Assembly (NCBI GenBank): GCA_040219275.1
Contig: JAVJSU010000038.1
Coordinates: 248,001 to 312,000 of the forward strand
Source of the DNA: JAVJSU01 sp040219275
GTDB lineage: Bacteria; Chloroflexota; Anaerolineae; Aggregatilineales; Phototrophicaceae
Direction: 5' to 3'
DNA length: 64,000 nucleotides
A program made the translations under genes and the position numbers. Of the stretch, positions 26,791 to 35,336 are shown piece after piece. Below the pieces are notes generated by a model that ran no database searches, had not been told where the DNA came from, and saw only the letters and a program-made list of their open reading frames with translations. Each line of letters opens with the position of its first letter. Position 1 is the first letter of the stretch.

Positions 26791-27798
26791 TTACGGAAGG
26801 ATGATATTTGTCCGCGCGTTCGGGGTAATCTGGCGGATGTTTCCGGTGGCAACGGTTAACACGTAGACTTCGTCTGTCCCCTGTAAGCTAAAAGCGAGTT
26901 GCGCGGAATCCGGCGACCAGACAACCGCGTTCGATACCTGTTCGGGCAAAGCGGGTGAAGTCGTCGCATTTTCCTGCGCGACATCAATCAAGAACAGGCG
27001 TGATCCCCGGCGAAGTGTCCCGACCAGTGCGATTGTTCTGCCGTCCGGTGACCAGGTGACACTGCCGACATTCACGAGCGGTAAATTTGCGGGCGCATAA
27101 CGGTTGCGACCATCGGCATCCATAATCGTGAGCGTTAAAATATCGTTGCGCTGGGCAATAAAAGCGATGCGCGTGCCATCCGGCGACCATGCGGGGAAAT
27201 AATCGTTGGTGGTCAAATCATGGCTGATGGTGTGGCTGGTCAAATCGGCTTCACGCACATGAATTTCTGACCGTTGCCCGTTGGGTGCGCTAAATTGCAC
27301 CTGAAAGGCGATGCGTTCGCCATCCGGTGACCAATCTGGCGAAAATTCGCTCATGATATCGTCGTAATCGGTGATACGTGCAAGGGTTATGCCGTCTGTC
27401 GTTAGATACAGGTGACGATCCACACGCAGGGCAAAATTCTGAGTCTGTGGCGACCAGACAGGAATAGTCGCAGGCGGAAAATCAATCACAGCATGGGGAT
27501 GGGTGCTGTCCATAACTTGAATCTTACCGCCGATACTTGCAAAGATGATATGCGATCTATCTGGAGATAAGCGCGGTGTTCTGGCGGTTGGATCGTCGTC
27601 GGCATAAAAGGTTGCCGATAGCAGACGCTCCATATCTATGACCGCAATTCTCATTGCCTGTGAGCGGGGCGAAGATTGGAGCGTATACAGCAACCAGCTT
27701 TCGGAGGATGTGTTAACGATCATGCCCGCGCCCAGAATCAGCGCACTACTCAGAATGCACACCATACAGGCGACGATGGCAACACGCGAGGCAAACAT
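26791..27798 (-). CDS. Membrane-anchored PD40/TolB-like beta-propeller, paralogue 5
   Basis: A 335-residue propeller protein. ATG 27798 is chosen because it overlaps the stop of paralogue 6 by one base (TGATG) and opens directly into a membrane helix (VAIVACMVCILSSALILGA). The in-frame start at 27927 would place an unrelated 43-residue leader inside the neighbouring gene. Blades carry SPDWSPDGERIAFQ, PAWSPDGTRIAFIA, SVTWSPDGRTIALVG and AVVWSPDSAQLAFS. It is coupled to paralogue 6 by the overlapping stop/start and should be translated in proportion to it. Confidence 0.85.
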   Translation of the reverse strand: MFASRVAIVACMVCILSSALILGAGMIVNTSSESWLLYTLQSSPRSQAMRIAVIDMERLLSATFYADDDPTARTPRLSPDRSHIIFASIGGKIQVMDSTHPHAVIDFPPATIPVWSPQTQNFALRVDRHLYLTTDGITLARITDYDDIMSEFSPDWSPDGERIAFQVQFSAPNGQRSEIHVREADLTSHTISHDLTTNDYFPAWSPDGTRIAFIAQRNDILTLTIMDADGRNRYAPANLPLVNVGSVTWSPDGRTIALVGTLRRGSRLFLIDVAQENATTSPALPEQVSNAVVWSPDSAQLAFSLQGTDEVYVLTVATGNIRQITPNARTNIILP

Positions 27799-28844
27799 CA
27801 CGGAATAAACATGGCTTCCCGCCCATAACCGGAAATCAATTGGCGCAAATCCGTGCCGTCCAGATTGACCGAAAAAATTTCGCCGGATAAGGTCGAAAAC
27901 GCCACCCGTTCGCCATCCGGTGACCATTGCAAGGCGCTCTCTATTTCCAATTGCGTGACGATTAACGGCGGGCTGATGCGATAGCCGTCCGCAACATCAA
28001 CCACATGCAGATTATGAAAGCCATCCAGCAAATTCACGAACGCTAATTTTGTGCCATCCGGCGACCATGCCAGCGCCATGACCAGCCGTGTATCCGTCGT
28101 GATTTCGCGCAGATTTTCCCCATCCGGCGCGACCAGATAGAGGCGTTGATTGGCTTCACGATTGCTGATATAGGCAATCTGCGTGCCATCCGGCGACCAT
28201 GTCGGGTCAACATCATTACCGCGACTAAAAGACAAATTTTGCAGGCTCTCCGGCGAATAAATATCGAACCGAAAAACATCCAATCCGATGCTTGTATCGC
28301 CATCATAATGCGTCCCCTGAAACGTCAATGACTGTCCATCCGGCGACCACATGGCGTTATAGGACTCGAAGGCGCTCAAATTCGTTAAGCGTTGGGGTTG
28401 GGTCACGTTGCCATTTTCGGAAATCAGCACGTAATTGATAATCGCGTATTGCCCGTAGCGATAATAAATCAATGCGCGACTATTCGGCGACCAGAGCGGA
28501 TTATAACCCGTCGTCAGGTCGGCAATGCCGTTACCGCTCAGCGTATCTGTGATTTGCAGTTGTTGTCTGTCATTGTAATCCACCACGTAGCGTCCATCCG
28601 GTGAGACAAATTGCGTGCTATTGGCGTTGATCTGCTGATGAGTCGCGTATGAAATGCGCCTGTTGGCATCCAGCACATGCGTGTTCCACAGGTTGTCTGT
28701 GCCGCGGGTGGCGAACGTGATCTCCCATGCGTCAGAACTGACATTTCCAGTGACCAACGCGCCAAGAATCCCCGCAACGAACAGCACAATACCTATTTTC
28801 TTGGTGCGGGTTACCAACCCTGTCCAATTCAGACGATCAACCAT
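27798..28844 (-). CDS. Membrane-anchored PD40/TolB-like beta-propeller, paralogue 6
   Basis: A 348-residue propeller protein and the first gene of the minus-strand propeller array. The N-terminal anchor is IGIVLFVAGILGALVTG. Blades include NPLWSPNSRALIYY, AMWSPDGQSLTFQG, DPTWSPDGTQIAYIS, ALAWSPDGTKLAFVN and LQWSPDGERVAFS. A juxtamembrane segment SSDAWEITFATRG aligns with the equivalent part of paralogues 3 and 4. No promoter is obvious, but the upstream 100 bp hold a degenerate repeat and the end of a lipoprotein gene reading the same way. Confidence 0.86.
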   Translation of the reverse strand: MVDRLNWTGLVTRTKKIGIVLFVAGILGALVTGNVSSDAWEITFATRGTDNLWNTHVLDANRRISYATHQQINANSTQFVSPDGRYVVDYNDRQQLQITDTLSGNGIADLTTGYNPLWSPNSRALIYYRYGQYAIINYVLISENGNVTQPQRLTNLSAFESYNAMWSPDGQSLTFQGTHYDGDTSIGLDVFRFDIYSPESLQNLSFSRGNDVDPTWSPDGTQIAYISNREANQRLYLVAPDGENLREITTDTRLVMALAWSPDGTKLAFVNLLDGFHNLHVVDVADGYRISPPLIVTQLEIESALQWSPDGERVAFSTLSGEIFSVNLDGTDLRQLISGYGREAMFIP

Positions 28845-28903
28845 ATGGCATTATCTTCCGGCGTGATTGCGCGCTAAAGATGCCCATTGTAACGCAGTAG
28901 CCT

Positions 28904-28946
28904 GAAAACTGCTCACTAACAACTGACGACTAAAAGCTACAAACTA
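28904..28946. repeat. Degenerate intergenic repeat, family B copy 1
   Basis: Noncoding words of the type AACTGACGACT and CTGAAAACTGCTCACT. Similar AACTGACAACTG / AGTTGACAGTT words recur at 35108, 58778 and 59690. Confidence 0.4.
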
Positions 28947-28951
28947 GCTCT

Positions 28952-29938
28952 CTAAAATGTCCCCTGTGCGGTGCGCCAATTACCGAGCGTCGGGTTGCCC
29001 GGACTGATGATAATAAAGGTATCGGTGCGCGGCGCGACGTACATCATACGCCCCTGCAAGAAATCCTGAATGACGGCACTTGTACCGCTTTCCTGCCCTG
29101 TCGCCCAACCCAAACCATCACGTACACCGTTAAAAGTGCGCCAGACTTTACCGAATCCGCGCACGGGTTCAAATAAGCCGTTTGGAGGAGTCTCGCCGCC
29201 ACTCACCGGATCAGTCGACGCGTTATAGGTATCGTCAAAGCGTTGAAACGTGCCCGTGTTGTAGAACACATAAATCGCACCCGGCGCAGTCTCCACCCAG
29301 ATCATAATGCCCCGCTCAAAGGTCTGTACCGCGCTGGCAACGTTGAGCGTTACCGGAGGTGATCCCACCGGACAACCGATCTGTACAGGCAAGTTGGGTT
29401 CATTGAACACGATCTGCCCGAAGCCCCCCGTTGGCAAAAACTGACAAACAGAAATCGGAACAGGCGTGGCAAGGATACTCCCAGCGGCAGGCGTAACCGT
29501 CGGTAAATTGACCGGCGTAGGTTGAATCGCATTGGAGAGCGTCGGCTGAACGGGATTCCCGCTGAGAAAGCCGGTTGGCACAGGGGTCACGAACGGGATT
29601 AAATCTGCGATGGAATTGACCCCGCCCGGTTCACGCGTAGGCAGAGGCGTTGGCGTGTCTGTTGGGCGCGGTGTATCGGTGATCGTCAAGCTCGGTGTGA
29701 CGGTCAACGTGCCTGTGATAGATGGAGTCAGCGATAGTGTGGCACTCGGCGTGAGCGTCCATGTTGCGGGCAAGGTCGGTCCACTATCCGCGTTTTCCGC
29801 CTGAGAAACAGCCGTACCACCGGACGTATCCGGCACAGTGACGCGGGTAGGCAAGTCGCTCTCGCTATTGCCAGAGCCACCACACCCCGCCAGCGCGAAC
29901 ACCATTAAAATCATGAAGAAGAAGGATCGTTTTATCAT
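28952..29938 (-). CDS. Lipoprotein with Thr/Pro-rich stalk
   Basis: A 328-residue lipoprotein. The signal peptide ends in the lipobox LAGC (Cys at about residue 19), followed by a Thr/Ser/Pro-rich region of about 130 residues (repeats such as SLTPSITGTLTVTPSLT and PRPTDTPTPLPT) that should act as an extended wall-crossing stalk. The C-terminal 150 residues form a compact domain with FGQIVFNEP, MIWVETAPGAIYVF, FGKVWR and LGWATG. The Gly/Trp pattern is reminiscent of LGFP-like surface repeats. ATG 29938 is chosen over 30022 because it starts the lipoprotein signal. This surface layout is common in Chloroflexota. Confidence 0.83.
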   Translation of the reverse strand: MIKRSFFFMILMVFALAGCGGSGNSESDLPTRVTVPDTSGGTAVSQAENADSGPTLPATWTLTPSATLSLTPSITGTLTVTPSLTITDTPRPTDTPTPLPTREPGGVNSIADLIPFVTPVPTGFLSGNPVQPTLSNAIQPTPVNLPTVTPAAGSILATPVPISVCQFLPTGGFGQIVFNEPNLPVQIGCPVGSPPVTLNVASAVQTFERGIMIWVETAPGAIYVFYNTGTFQRFDDTYNASTDPVSGGETPPNGLFEPVRGFGKVWRTFNGVRDGLGWATGQESGTSAVIQDFLQGRMMYVAPRTDTFIIISPGNPTLGNWRTAQGTF

Positions 29939-30081
29939 GCGTCTAATTATAGCGTGTGTCCGGTCAACGCAAAGAAAAGTAGGACAATCGTCATGCTCAC
30001 GCGGAAAATTGCCCCATCTCATACGATCCCTATAATGAAGTTAGCGTTTGCAAGCGAGTTATCAATGAAAAGGAATCCCTT

Positions 30082-31395
30082 ATGCACCGGAAAATTTTGT
30101 TTATGCTAATGTGTTGCATCGTTTGGGGTGCAATCAGCATCAGCCTGACCGCCCAGCAACTCCCGCTATTTGATCGCGGACATCCCCTGCGCCAGATGCT
30201 ATCTTTCGTGCCGGATAATGACCAGACACGCGAAGGATTACTCGGCTATATTGATTACCGCGCACAGGAATCCATCAACGGATTCACGGTTAATCCGGCG
30301 AATTATTCAGAGTTTGACAATCTGAGTGATTATGAACAGAGTTTATGGATTCACCGTTCCAGACGCTGGCGCACCGGACCTGATTTTTTCCAGTATCTGC
30401 TAGCGGCTGGCGCAGACACCGTAGATGCCACCGGGTTTGATGCGTTTGGCGTAGACCGTGCGCTAGTGTTTGGCAATCCGCCCACACATGGCACGATTCT
30501 GGAAACCGATAGCGACATCTCTGCCTTTGAAACCGCCCATCGCGCCCGCAATTACACCCAAACAGAGATTAACGGAATCACGGCTTGGTGTAGTGAAGGG
30601 GGCTGTGATGATGGGATGCAACAAGACCTGAGAAACCGCGATGTCGCTTACTTGTTTGATCCCGCTCTGGGTCGTCGCCCGCCGATTCTGGTCACGGATA
30701 ACTATTTTGCCAGCGCATTCGTACTAGGAGTGATCGAAGGCATGGCAGATGCCTACAACGGGACAACAGAATCACTCGCAGAATCCGTAGATTATGGCGC
30801 AATCGTCGACGCGGTGCTTGATCCAGACCATTTTTCCGGCGATTTGATGCAACTCATTTTCTTAGCGCCGACGGAATTCTACACAATTGATTTCACCTCT
30901 CCCAATCCCTATGCCATCATCTCTCCATCGCTTGATGACATCCAGACTCCGCTGGACTCATGGGCGGATTACGGCGAATTACCGCGCTGGACGTTGGCGG
31001 CTCTCGCAGATCGTCAGGATGGCGACCAGATCAGCGCGGTGTTGACGCTCGTCTATAGCGATCAAGCCGATGCGGAACAGGCGGCAACGGAACTCGGTCA
31101 GCGGGTGTTGGCGTTTGCCGATGAACTCCTCCGTATAAGACAGCCAGAACCGATCATCAGCGATATTACGGGGGGTGTGACACCGGAAGAACCCTATGTT
31201 TATGAAACGGAGGACGGTTATTTCGTCGCCGTTGTCGGCTTGACTCATCCTTCACCGCCGGAAGGTGCAGAAAATATCGGCATGAGTAGCGACAATCCGG
31301 CGCAAACACCGGGGATGCTCTTCGCCCGCTGGGTGAACGCGATCTATTCTCGTACCTTCGATGTGCTGTGGAACATCGTCCCGCCGGAAGAATAA
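30082..31395 (+). CDS. Exported hypothetical protein
   Basis: A 437-residue protein with a signal peptide (MHRK, hydrophobic core, SLTAQQ). The mature protein has no family I recognise. It contains one potential disulfide pair (WCSEGGCDDG) and a C-terminal region with a proline/glutamate hinge before GLTHPSPPEGAE. It may be a periplasmic or surface protein. The ATG has an AAGGAA ribosome site 6 nt upstream. Transcription ends at a hairpin 17 bp downstream. Confidence 0.68.
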   Translation: MHRKILFMLMCCIVWGAISISLTAQQLPLFDRGHPLRQMLSFVPDNDQTREGLLGYIDYRAQESINGFTVNPANYSEFDNLSDYEQSLWIHRSRRWRTGPDFFQYLLAAGADTVDATGFDAFGVDRALVFGNPPTHGTILETDSDISAFETAHRARNYTQTEINGITAWCSEGGCDDGMQQDLRNRDVAYLFDPALGRRPPILVTDNYFASAFVLGVIEGMADAYNGTTESLAESVDYGAIVDAVLDPDHFSGDLMQLIFLAPTEFYTIDFTSPNPYAIISPSLDDIQTPLDSWADYGELPRWTLAALADRQDGDQISAVLTLVYSDQADAEQAATELGQRVLAFADELLRIRQPEPIISDITGGVTPEEPYVYETEDGYFVAVVGLTHPSPPEGAENIGMSSDNPAQTPGMLFARWVNAIYSRTFDVLWNIVPPEE

Positions 31396-31411
31396 AGCGA
31401 AACATCACAAG

Positions 31412-31438
31412 TCCCTCTGTCCACGTAGAGGGATTTTT
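31412..31438 (+). terminator. Rho-independent terminator
   Basis: Seven-base stem TCCCTCT/AGAGGGA with an 8-nt loop and T5, 17 bp after the exported-protein gene. Confidence 0.8.
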
Positions 31439-31534
31439 ACTTCCCACCAAACGCTTTCCGTCCGATTGCGCTACGAGATTACCGTGTTCAAAATTCGAGA
31501 TGTAGAATACGGGAAATGGACAAGAGGATACGAT

Positions 31535-33943
31535 ATGCGCGGTTTGATTTTACTCTCCGTTTTACTGATTGCTGGATTTACAACCGTTCGCGCTCAAAGC
31601 GAAGAAGCTCCCTATATTTACTATCACTCCGAAGTCCTGAATGCTATCGTCATCGAACGTGCTGATGGTAGCGATTCACGGATGATCGCACAGGACGTAA
31701 TGCCGGAAAATCATACTATCGTTTCTGGACCGGGATGGTCACCTTCCGGCAGATGGTTTGCGTGGACGAGTACGTATTCAACCGAATATTATCAAAGTCC
31801 GAGCAAAATCTGGCTTATCAGTGCAGATGGTTCGCGGCGTATCACGCTTCTGGATGAGGTTTCTCATGCCGCCGTAGCAAGCTGGTCACCGACGGAAGAT
31901 TATTTATTTGTGATGGATGCCAATTCGGATAACTTTGCGGTTGGTAGCGGTACATCAGAGAAGCCCGGACACGAAGCCTACTTAGTAGATGCCAATAATG
32001 AGCGACCGGTCGCATTTTTTGATGATATTCTTGTGGATATTGGGGAGCCATTTGATGCTTGGTCTGAAAACGGTCAGTCGCTTTATTTCTCCGGTTCGGA
32101 CTATCAATTGGGTGAAAATGGTGAAGCGATTGTTGGAAGCCGTTTTAGGCGGACGCTCCATCTTGATGGTCATTATGAAGATCGGGAATTGGTGAGTGGT
32201 TACGGGCGTTCACCTGAACCGGAATTTCATGTCATCAACCAACCGGATAGTGTGAATATAACCCTAGAAAATCAGACATTGAGTGTTGAGCGTGATAGCG
32301 AAACGTCTTTATCTTTCGATCTCCCATCTGAAAATATCGGTCTTATGGAGTGGAGTCCAAGCGGTGATTATGCGCTGTTTTATCATTGGTCTCCCTGCGA
32401 AGACGGATTTTGCCCCGACTCCCTAAACCTCTTGTCTTTGCCAGATGAAGAACTTTTTCAACTCTCTGATATGGTTCGTCCGTTTTCGAATTATAGCCTC
32501 TGGACTTTTGACCAAGATCGGGCAGTATTCCAGACAGGGGATGGTCATGTTCAGGTGCTTGATGCACAGACACAGACAATAACAACCGTTCCTATGCCGG
32601 ATGATACAGATTTTGAGGAGAGTATTTCAGCGTTCTGGGACATAAAAACTTCCGATCTCTTAAGAATATCAGCACGCGATGAGGAGAACCACAACTACCG
32701 ATATTATGATTATGACATCAACACAGGAGAACTCATACTAAGAGAATCTATCTACGACACCCCGTTTTACATTGTAGAGTTCTCACCCTCTCCGAACAAT
32801 CGCTATCTTGCATCATATTTTGAGCGAACGATCACCAACACTGAAACTGGAAGCGTTACCCAAACGCGTCCATATAGTGGTTACGCAGACGATGCCATTT
32901 GCTCCTATAGGTGGCATCCAGAAAGTCAGTGGTTGATGCGTGAAGACAATATGGTTTTCGCAGGCGGTGGTTGCAGAGGTGGTGTCATGGTGATGAAGGT
33001 CGATGGTACGGTACAGCGTGAATTGGGCAAGTGTACCCTTAACTATCAACAAAATTGCGCGGGTTGGTTACCAGCAAATGTCATCCCACATCTTGCGGAA
33101 GGGCAATCACACTCTGTTGTTCCAGAACCGATTTTGACAATCCAACACGAAGGGTATGTTCTCGGCGTAGGATGGAGTGCCAACGGGGAATTGCTTGCCG
33201 TCTATGAAGGACAAGAAAATGACGAGTATTTGCTTAATATATGGGCGATTGAACAGGAAAATGCAAGTTTGATCTACACGTTCCCTGTTAACGAATGCTA
33301 CGAATGGCTATTCTTTGAATGCGCGATTCACTGGAATCCATCCGGCACACAGATCGCGGTCGTCAACATTGGGAATTCACAAATTATAAATGCGAGTACA
33401 GGTGAAATAATTCTGACGACAGAAGAATATTTTGCTGGCTGGCTTAATGATACTGACTATATCCTTACGGATTACATTTCAACCTACGATAGTGGTACAA
33501 ACCGCATGGCGCGTTATGATGGAGAGTCTCGAATTGAAGTTGTTGACGTGACAACCAACGATGTGATATATGCACTTGAGGGAGACGACTATCGGTGGTT
33601 ATCTTCAGTTTCATTTATGCCAGAACAAAACTATTTGGCAATGGTGATTAATCCCGATGACCCTACCATAAATGTGCGTGTATATGATCTTGATACAGGT
33701 GAGGTGATTGATTTACCTAAACTCGATCTCGACTTTCAGACTGATGTAACCACGATTGAAGATTACGTTGTAGGCTATGGGCGTGCGACATTAATTTACT
33801 TTTGGGATATAGAAACAGCAAGCGTGGTTATGCGTATCAACCGTTATTCATCTGGCATTGATTTCAGTTCTGATGGGCATTACCTTGCCACTGCAAGTTC
33901 TACCGTCGCAGAAATCTGGGACTTCGATGCCATTGCACCTTAA
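31535..33943 (+). CDS. Large exported WD40/PD40-like beta-propeller protein
   Basis: An 802-residue protein with a signal peptide (MRGLILLSVLLIAGFTTVRAQ). It has two successive propeller regions. The first (about 25-330) includes PGWSPSGRWFAWTS, MEWSPSGDYALFYH and VEFSPSPNNRYL. The second (about 540-800) includes VGWSANGELLAVYE, HWNPSGTQIAVVN and IDFSSDGHYLATAS, with a WD-like close (AEIWDFD). Dual-propeller proteins of this length are usually interaction or sensing platforms. ATG 31535 with AGGA upstream is used; the longer frame from 31361 would run through the previous gene end. It converges on ychF. Confidence 0.8.
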   Translation: MRGLILLSVLLIAGFTTVRAQSEEAPYIYYHSEVLNAIVIERADGSDSRMIAQDVMPENHTIVSGPGWSPSGRWFAWTSTYSTEYYQSPSKIWLISADGSRRITLLDEVSHAAVASWSPTEDYLFVMDANSDNFAVGSGTSEKPGHEAYLVDANNERPVAFFDDILVDIGEPFDAWSENGQSLYFSGSDYQLGENGEAIVGSRFRRTLHLDGHYEDRELVSGYGRSPEPEFHVINQPDSVNITLENQTLSVERDSETSLSFDLPSENIGLMEWSPSGDYALFYHWSPCEDGFCPDSLNLLSLPDEELFQLSDMVRPFSNYSLWTFDQDRAVFQTGDGHVQVLDAQTQTITTVPMPDDTDFEESISAFWDIKTSDLLRISARDEENHNYRYYDYDINTGELILRESIYDTPFYIVEFSPSPNNRYLASYFERTITNTETGSVTQTRPYSGYADDAICSYRWHPESQWLMREDNMVFAGGGCRGGVMVMKVDGTVQRELGKCTLNYQQNCAGWLPANVIPHLAEGQSHSVVPEPILTIQHEGYVLGVGWSANGELLAVYEGQENDEYLLNIWAIEQENASLIYTFPVNECYEWLFFECAIHWNPSGTQIAVVNIGNSQIINASTGEIILTTEEYFAGWLNDTDYILTDYISTYDSGTNRMARYDGESRIEVVDVTTNDVIYALEGDDYRWLSSVSFMPEQNYLAMVINPDDPTINVRVYDLDTGEVIDLPKLDLDFQTDVTTIEDYVVGYGRATLIYFWDIETASVVMRINRYSSGIDFSSDGHYLATASSTVAEIWDFDAIAP

Positions 33944-33955
33944 TCAAAATTTTGA

Positions 33956-33984
33956 GGGCGACCCGCGTAAATTCGAGGTCGCCC
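33956..33984. terminator. Bidirectional terminator
   Basis: Perfect 8-bp stem GGGCGACC/GGTCGCCC with a 13-nt loop between the convergent propeller and ychF genes; flanked by AAAATTTT on one side and ATTTTG on the other. Confidence 0.7.
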
Positions 33985-33994
33985 ATTTTGACAC

Positions 33995-35077
33995 TTACGG
34001 GTTGGCGCGGATGTGAACGATGTCGCCGTCTTTGACGATGTATTCTTTCCCCTCAAGGCGCATCTTGCCCGTTTGCTTGAGTGCGGCTTCGCTTCCGGCT
34101 TCCAGCAAATCATCATAGCGCATCACTTCCGCACGGATAAAGCCACGTTGCAAATCCGTGTGAATCGCCCCTGCCGCTTCCGGTGCAGTCGCGCCGATCC
34201 GTACACTCCACGCACGGCATTCATCCTGCCCGACGGTGAAGAACGACTGAATCGCCATCAATTCATAGGCGAGACGGACCACTTTATAGGCGCTGAGTTC
34301 GGTGATGCCGTATTCATCCATAAACATGGTGCGGTCATCTTCATCTTCTAGCTGGGAAATTTCCGCCTCAAGTTTGCCCTGCAAGCCCGTTAACGAACTG
34401 TCTTTGTGGGAGTAAGTGATAAGCGCGTCGGCTTCCTTCGCTTCGTCGCCGATATTCACGACGACGAGCACCGGCTTGATGGTCAACAAACCGAATCCGC
34501 GCAGAGGTTTGAGTTGCTCTTCGGTCAATTCGAGATCACGCAGGGGTTTTTCAGCGTCAAGTTGGGCTTTCATTTGCGTCAGCACTTCAAGCTCTTCCTG
34601 ATAGCCCGCCTCGACCTTCTTGCCCTTGACGCGAATATCATCATGGATGCGATCAAGGCGACGTTCAACCGTCAGCAAATCTTCCAGCAGAAATTCCGTG
34701 TCGATTGTTTCAAGGTCGCGCTGTGGATCAACGTCAATATACGGATGCGGGACAGCGGCATCGTCGAAGGCACGCACGACATGCACGAATCCGTCTACCT
34801 GTGCAAGCTCCTGCCGGAATTGCCCTTTCAAGCCACCATCGCTGATGCCTTTATCCAATCCGGCGATGTCTACAAAGGTGATGTCTGTATAGACGGTTTT
34901 TTTCGGTTTGTACATCGCGCTCAGTTTGTCGAGCCGTTCGTCCGGCACGGTGACGACGGCGGTATGAAGCTCAAATTGCCCGCTACTGACGTTCGCAGTT
35001 TCATAGGTGCTTCCAGTGAGCGCATTAAAAATGGTGGTCTTGCCACTATTTGGTAAGCCAATAATCCCAAGTCGCAT
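33995..35077 (-). CDS. ychF: Redox-regulated ATPase YchF
   Basis: A 360-residue Obg-related P-loop NTPase of full family length. G1 is GLPNSGKTT, G3 is DIAGL, and the G4 equivalent is NIGD, the modified base-recognition motif that gives YchF its ATP preference. A helical insertion follows G3, and the C-terminal TGS domain (about 275-358) ends KEYIVKDGDIVHIRA. YchF binds ribosomes and modulates translation and oxidative-stress responses in the cytoplasm. One difference from most members is the Ser-Gly-Lys-Thr variant in the P-loop, which still retains the essential Lys and hydroxyl residue. Confidence 0.95.
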   Translation of the reverse strand: MRLGIIGLPNSGKTTIFNALTGSTYETANVSSGQFELHTAVVTVPDERLDKLSAMYKPKKTVYTDITFVDIAGLDKGISDGGLKGQFRQELAQVDGFVHVVRAFDDAAVPHPYIDVDPQRDLETIDTEFLLEDLLTVERRLDRIHDDIRVKGKKVEAGYQEELEVLTQMKAQLDAEKPLRDLELTEEQLKPLRGFGLLTIKPVLVVVNIGDEAKEADALITYSHKDSSLTGLQGKLEAEISQLEDEDDRTMFMDEYGITELSAYKVVRLAYELMAIQSFFTVGQDECRAWSVRIGATAPEAAGAIHTDLQRGFIRAEVMRYDDLLEAGSEAALKQTGKMRLEGKEYIVKDGDIVHIRANP

Positions 35078-35105
35078 GGTGAGTGTTTGCCTTTTTAGTT
35101 GTTCT

Positions 35106-35202
35106 GGTTTTCAGTAAAAAGGTAACAGCTTTCAGCGAAGATAAAATATCCCCTATAGAGGACAAACCTGATGACTGACAACTGTTAACTGATGACTATT
35201 TA
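35106..35202. repeat. Degenerate intergenic repeat, family B copy 2
   Basis: Tandem-like words TGACTGACAACTGTTAACTGATGACT and TTTTCAGTAAAAAG-type segments upstream of ychF, noncoding and resembling copies at 28904, 58778 and 59690. Confidence 0.4.
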
Positions 35203-35267
35203 GTATATCGGTAAATGTGAGCCGTTGGGAGGGCTAGTGCGCGGGCATCCGTCAGTAAAATGATTTG

Positions 35268-35297
35268 TTGGGATTGTGAGTATTCTGTCGTTATAAT
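35268..35297 (+). promoter_or_regulatory. Candidate promoter of the aldehyde dehydrogenase gene
   Basis: TTGGGA (35268) and TATAAT (35292) separated by 18 bp, 40 bp before the gene start. Confidence 0.5.
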
Positions 35298-35336
35298 TTA
35301 ATCAAACAAGAATTTAATTTTTTGAGGATACTCATT

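Noticed and set aside
22638..28844. Regularly spaced repeated words CCATCCGGTGACCA, at first sight like a CRISPR or tandem array
   Set aside because: They encode the W-S-P-D-G motif of propeller blades in continuous reading frames; spacing equals one blade (about 120-140 bp) and the words vary by codon, with no spacers of fixed length.
31361..31534. N-terminal extension of the large propeller protein
   Set aside because: It would overlap the previous gene end and its terminator; the ATG at 31535 begins a clean signal peptide with a ribosome site.
34406..35056. 216-codon plus-strand frame opposite ychF
   Set aside because: Antisense shadow of a universally conserved gene.
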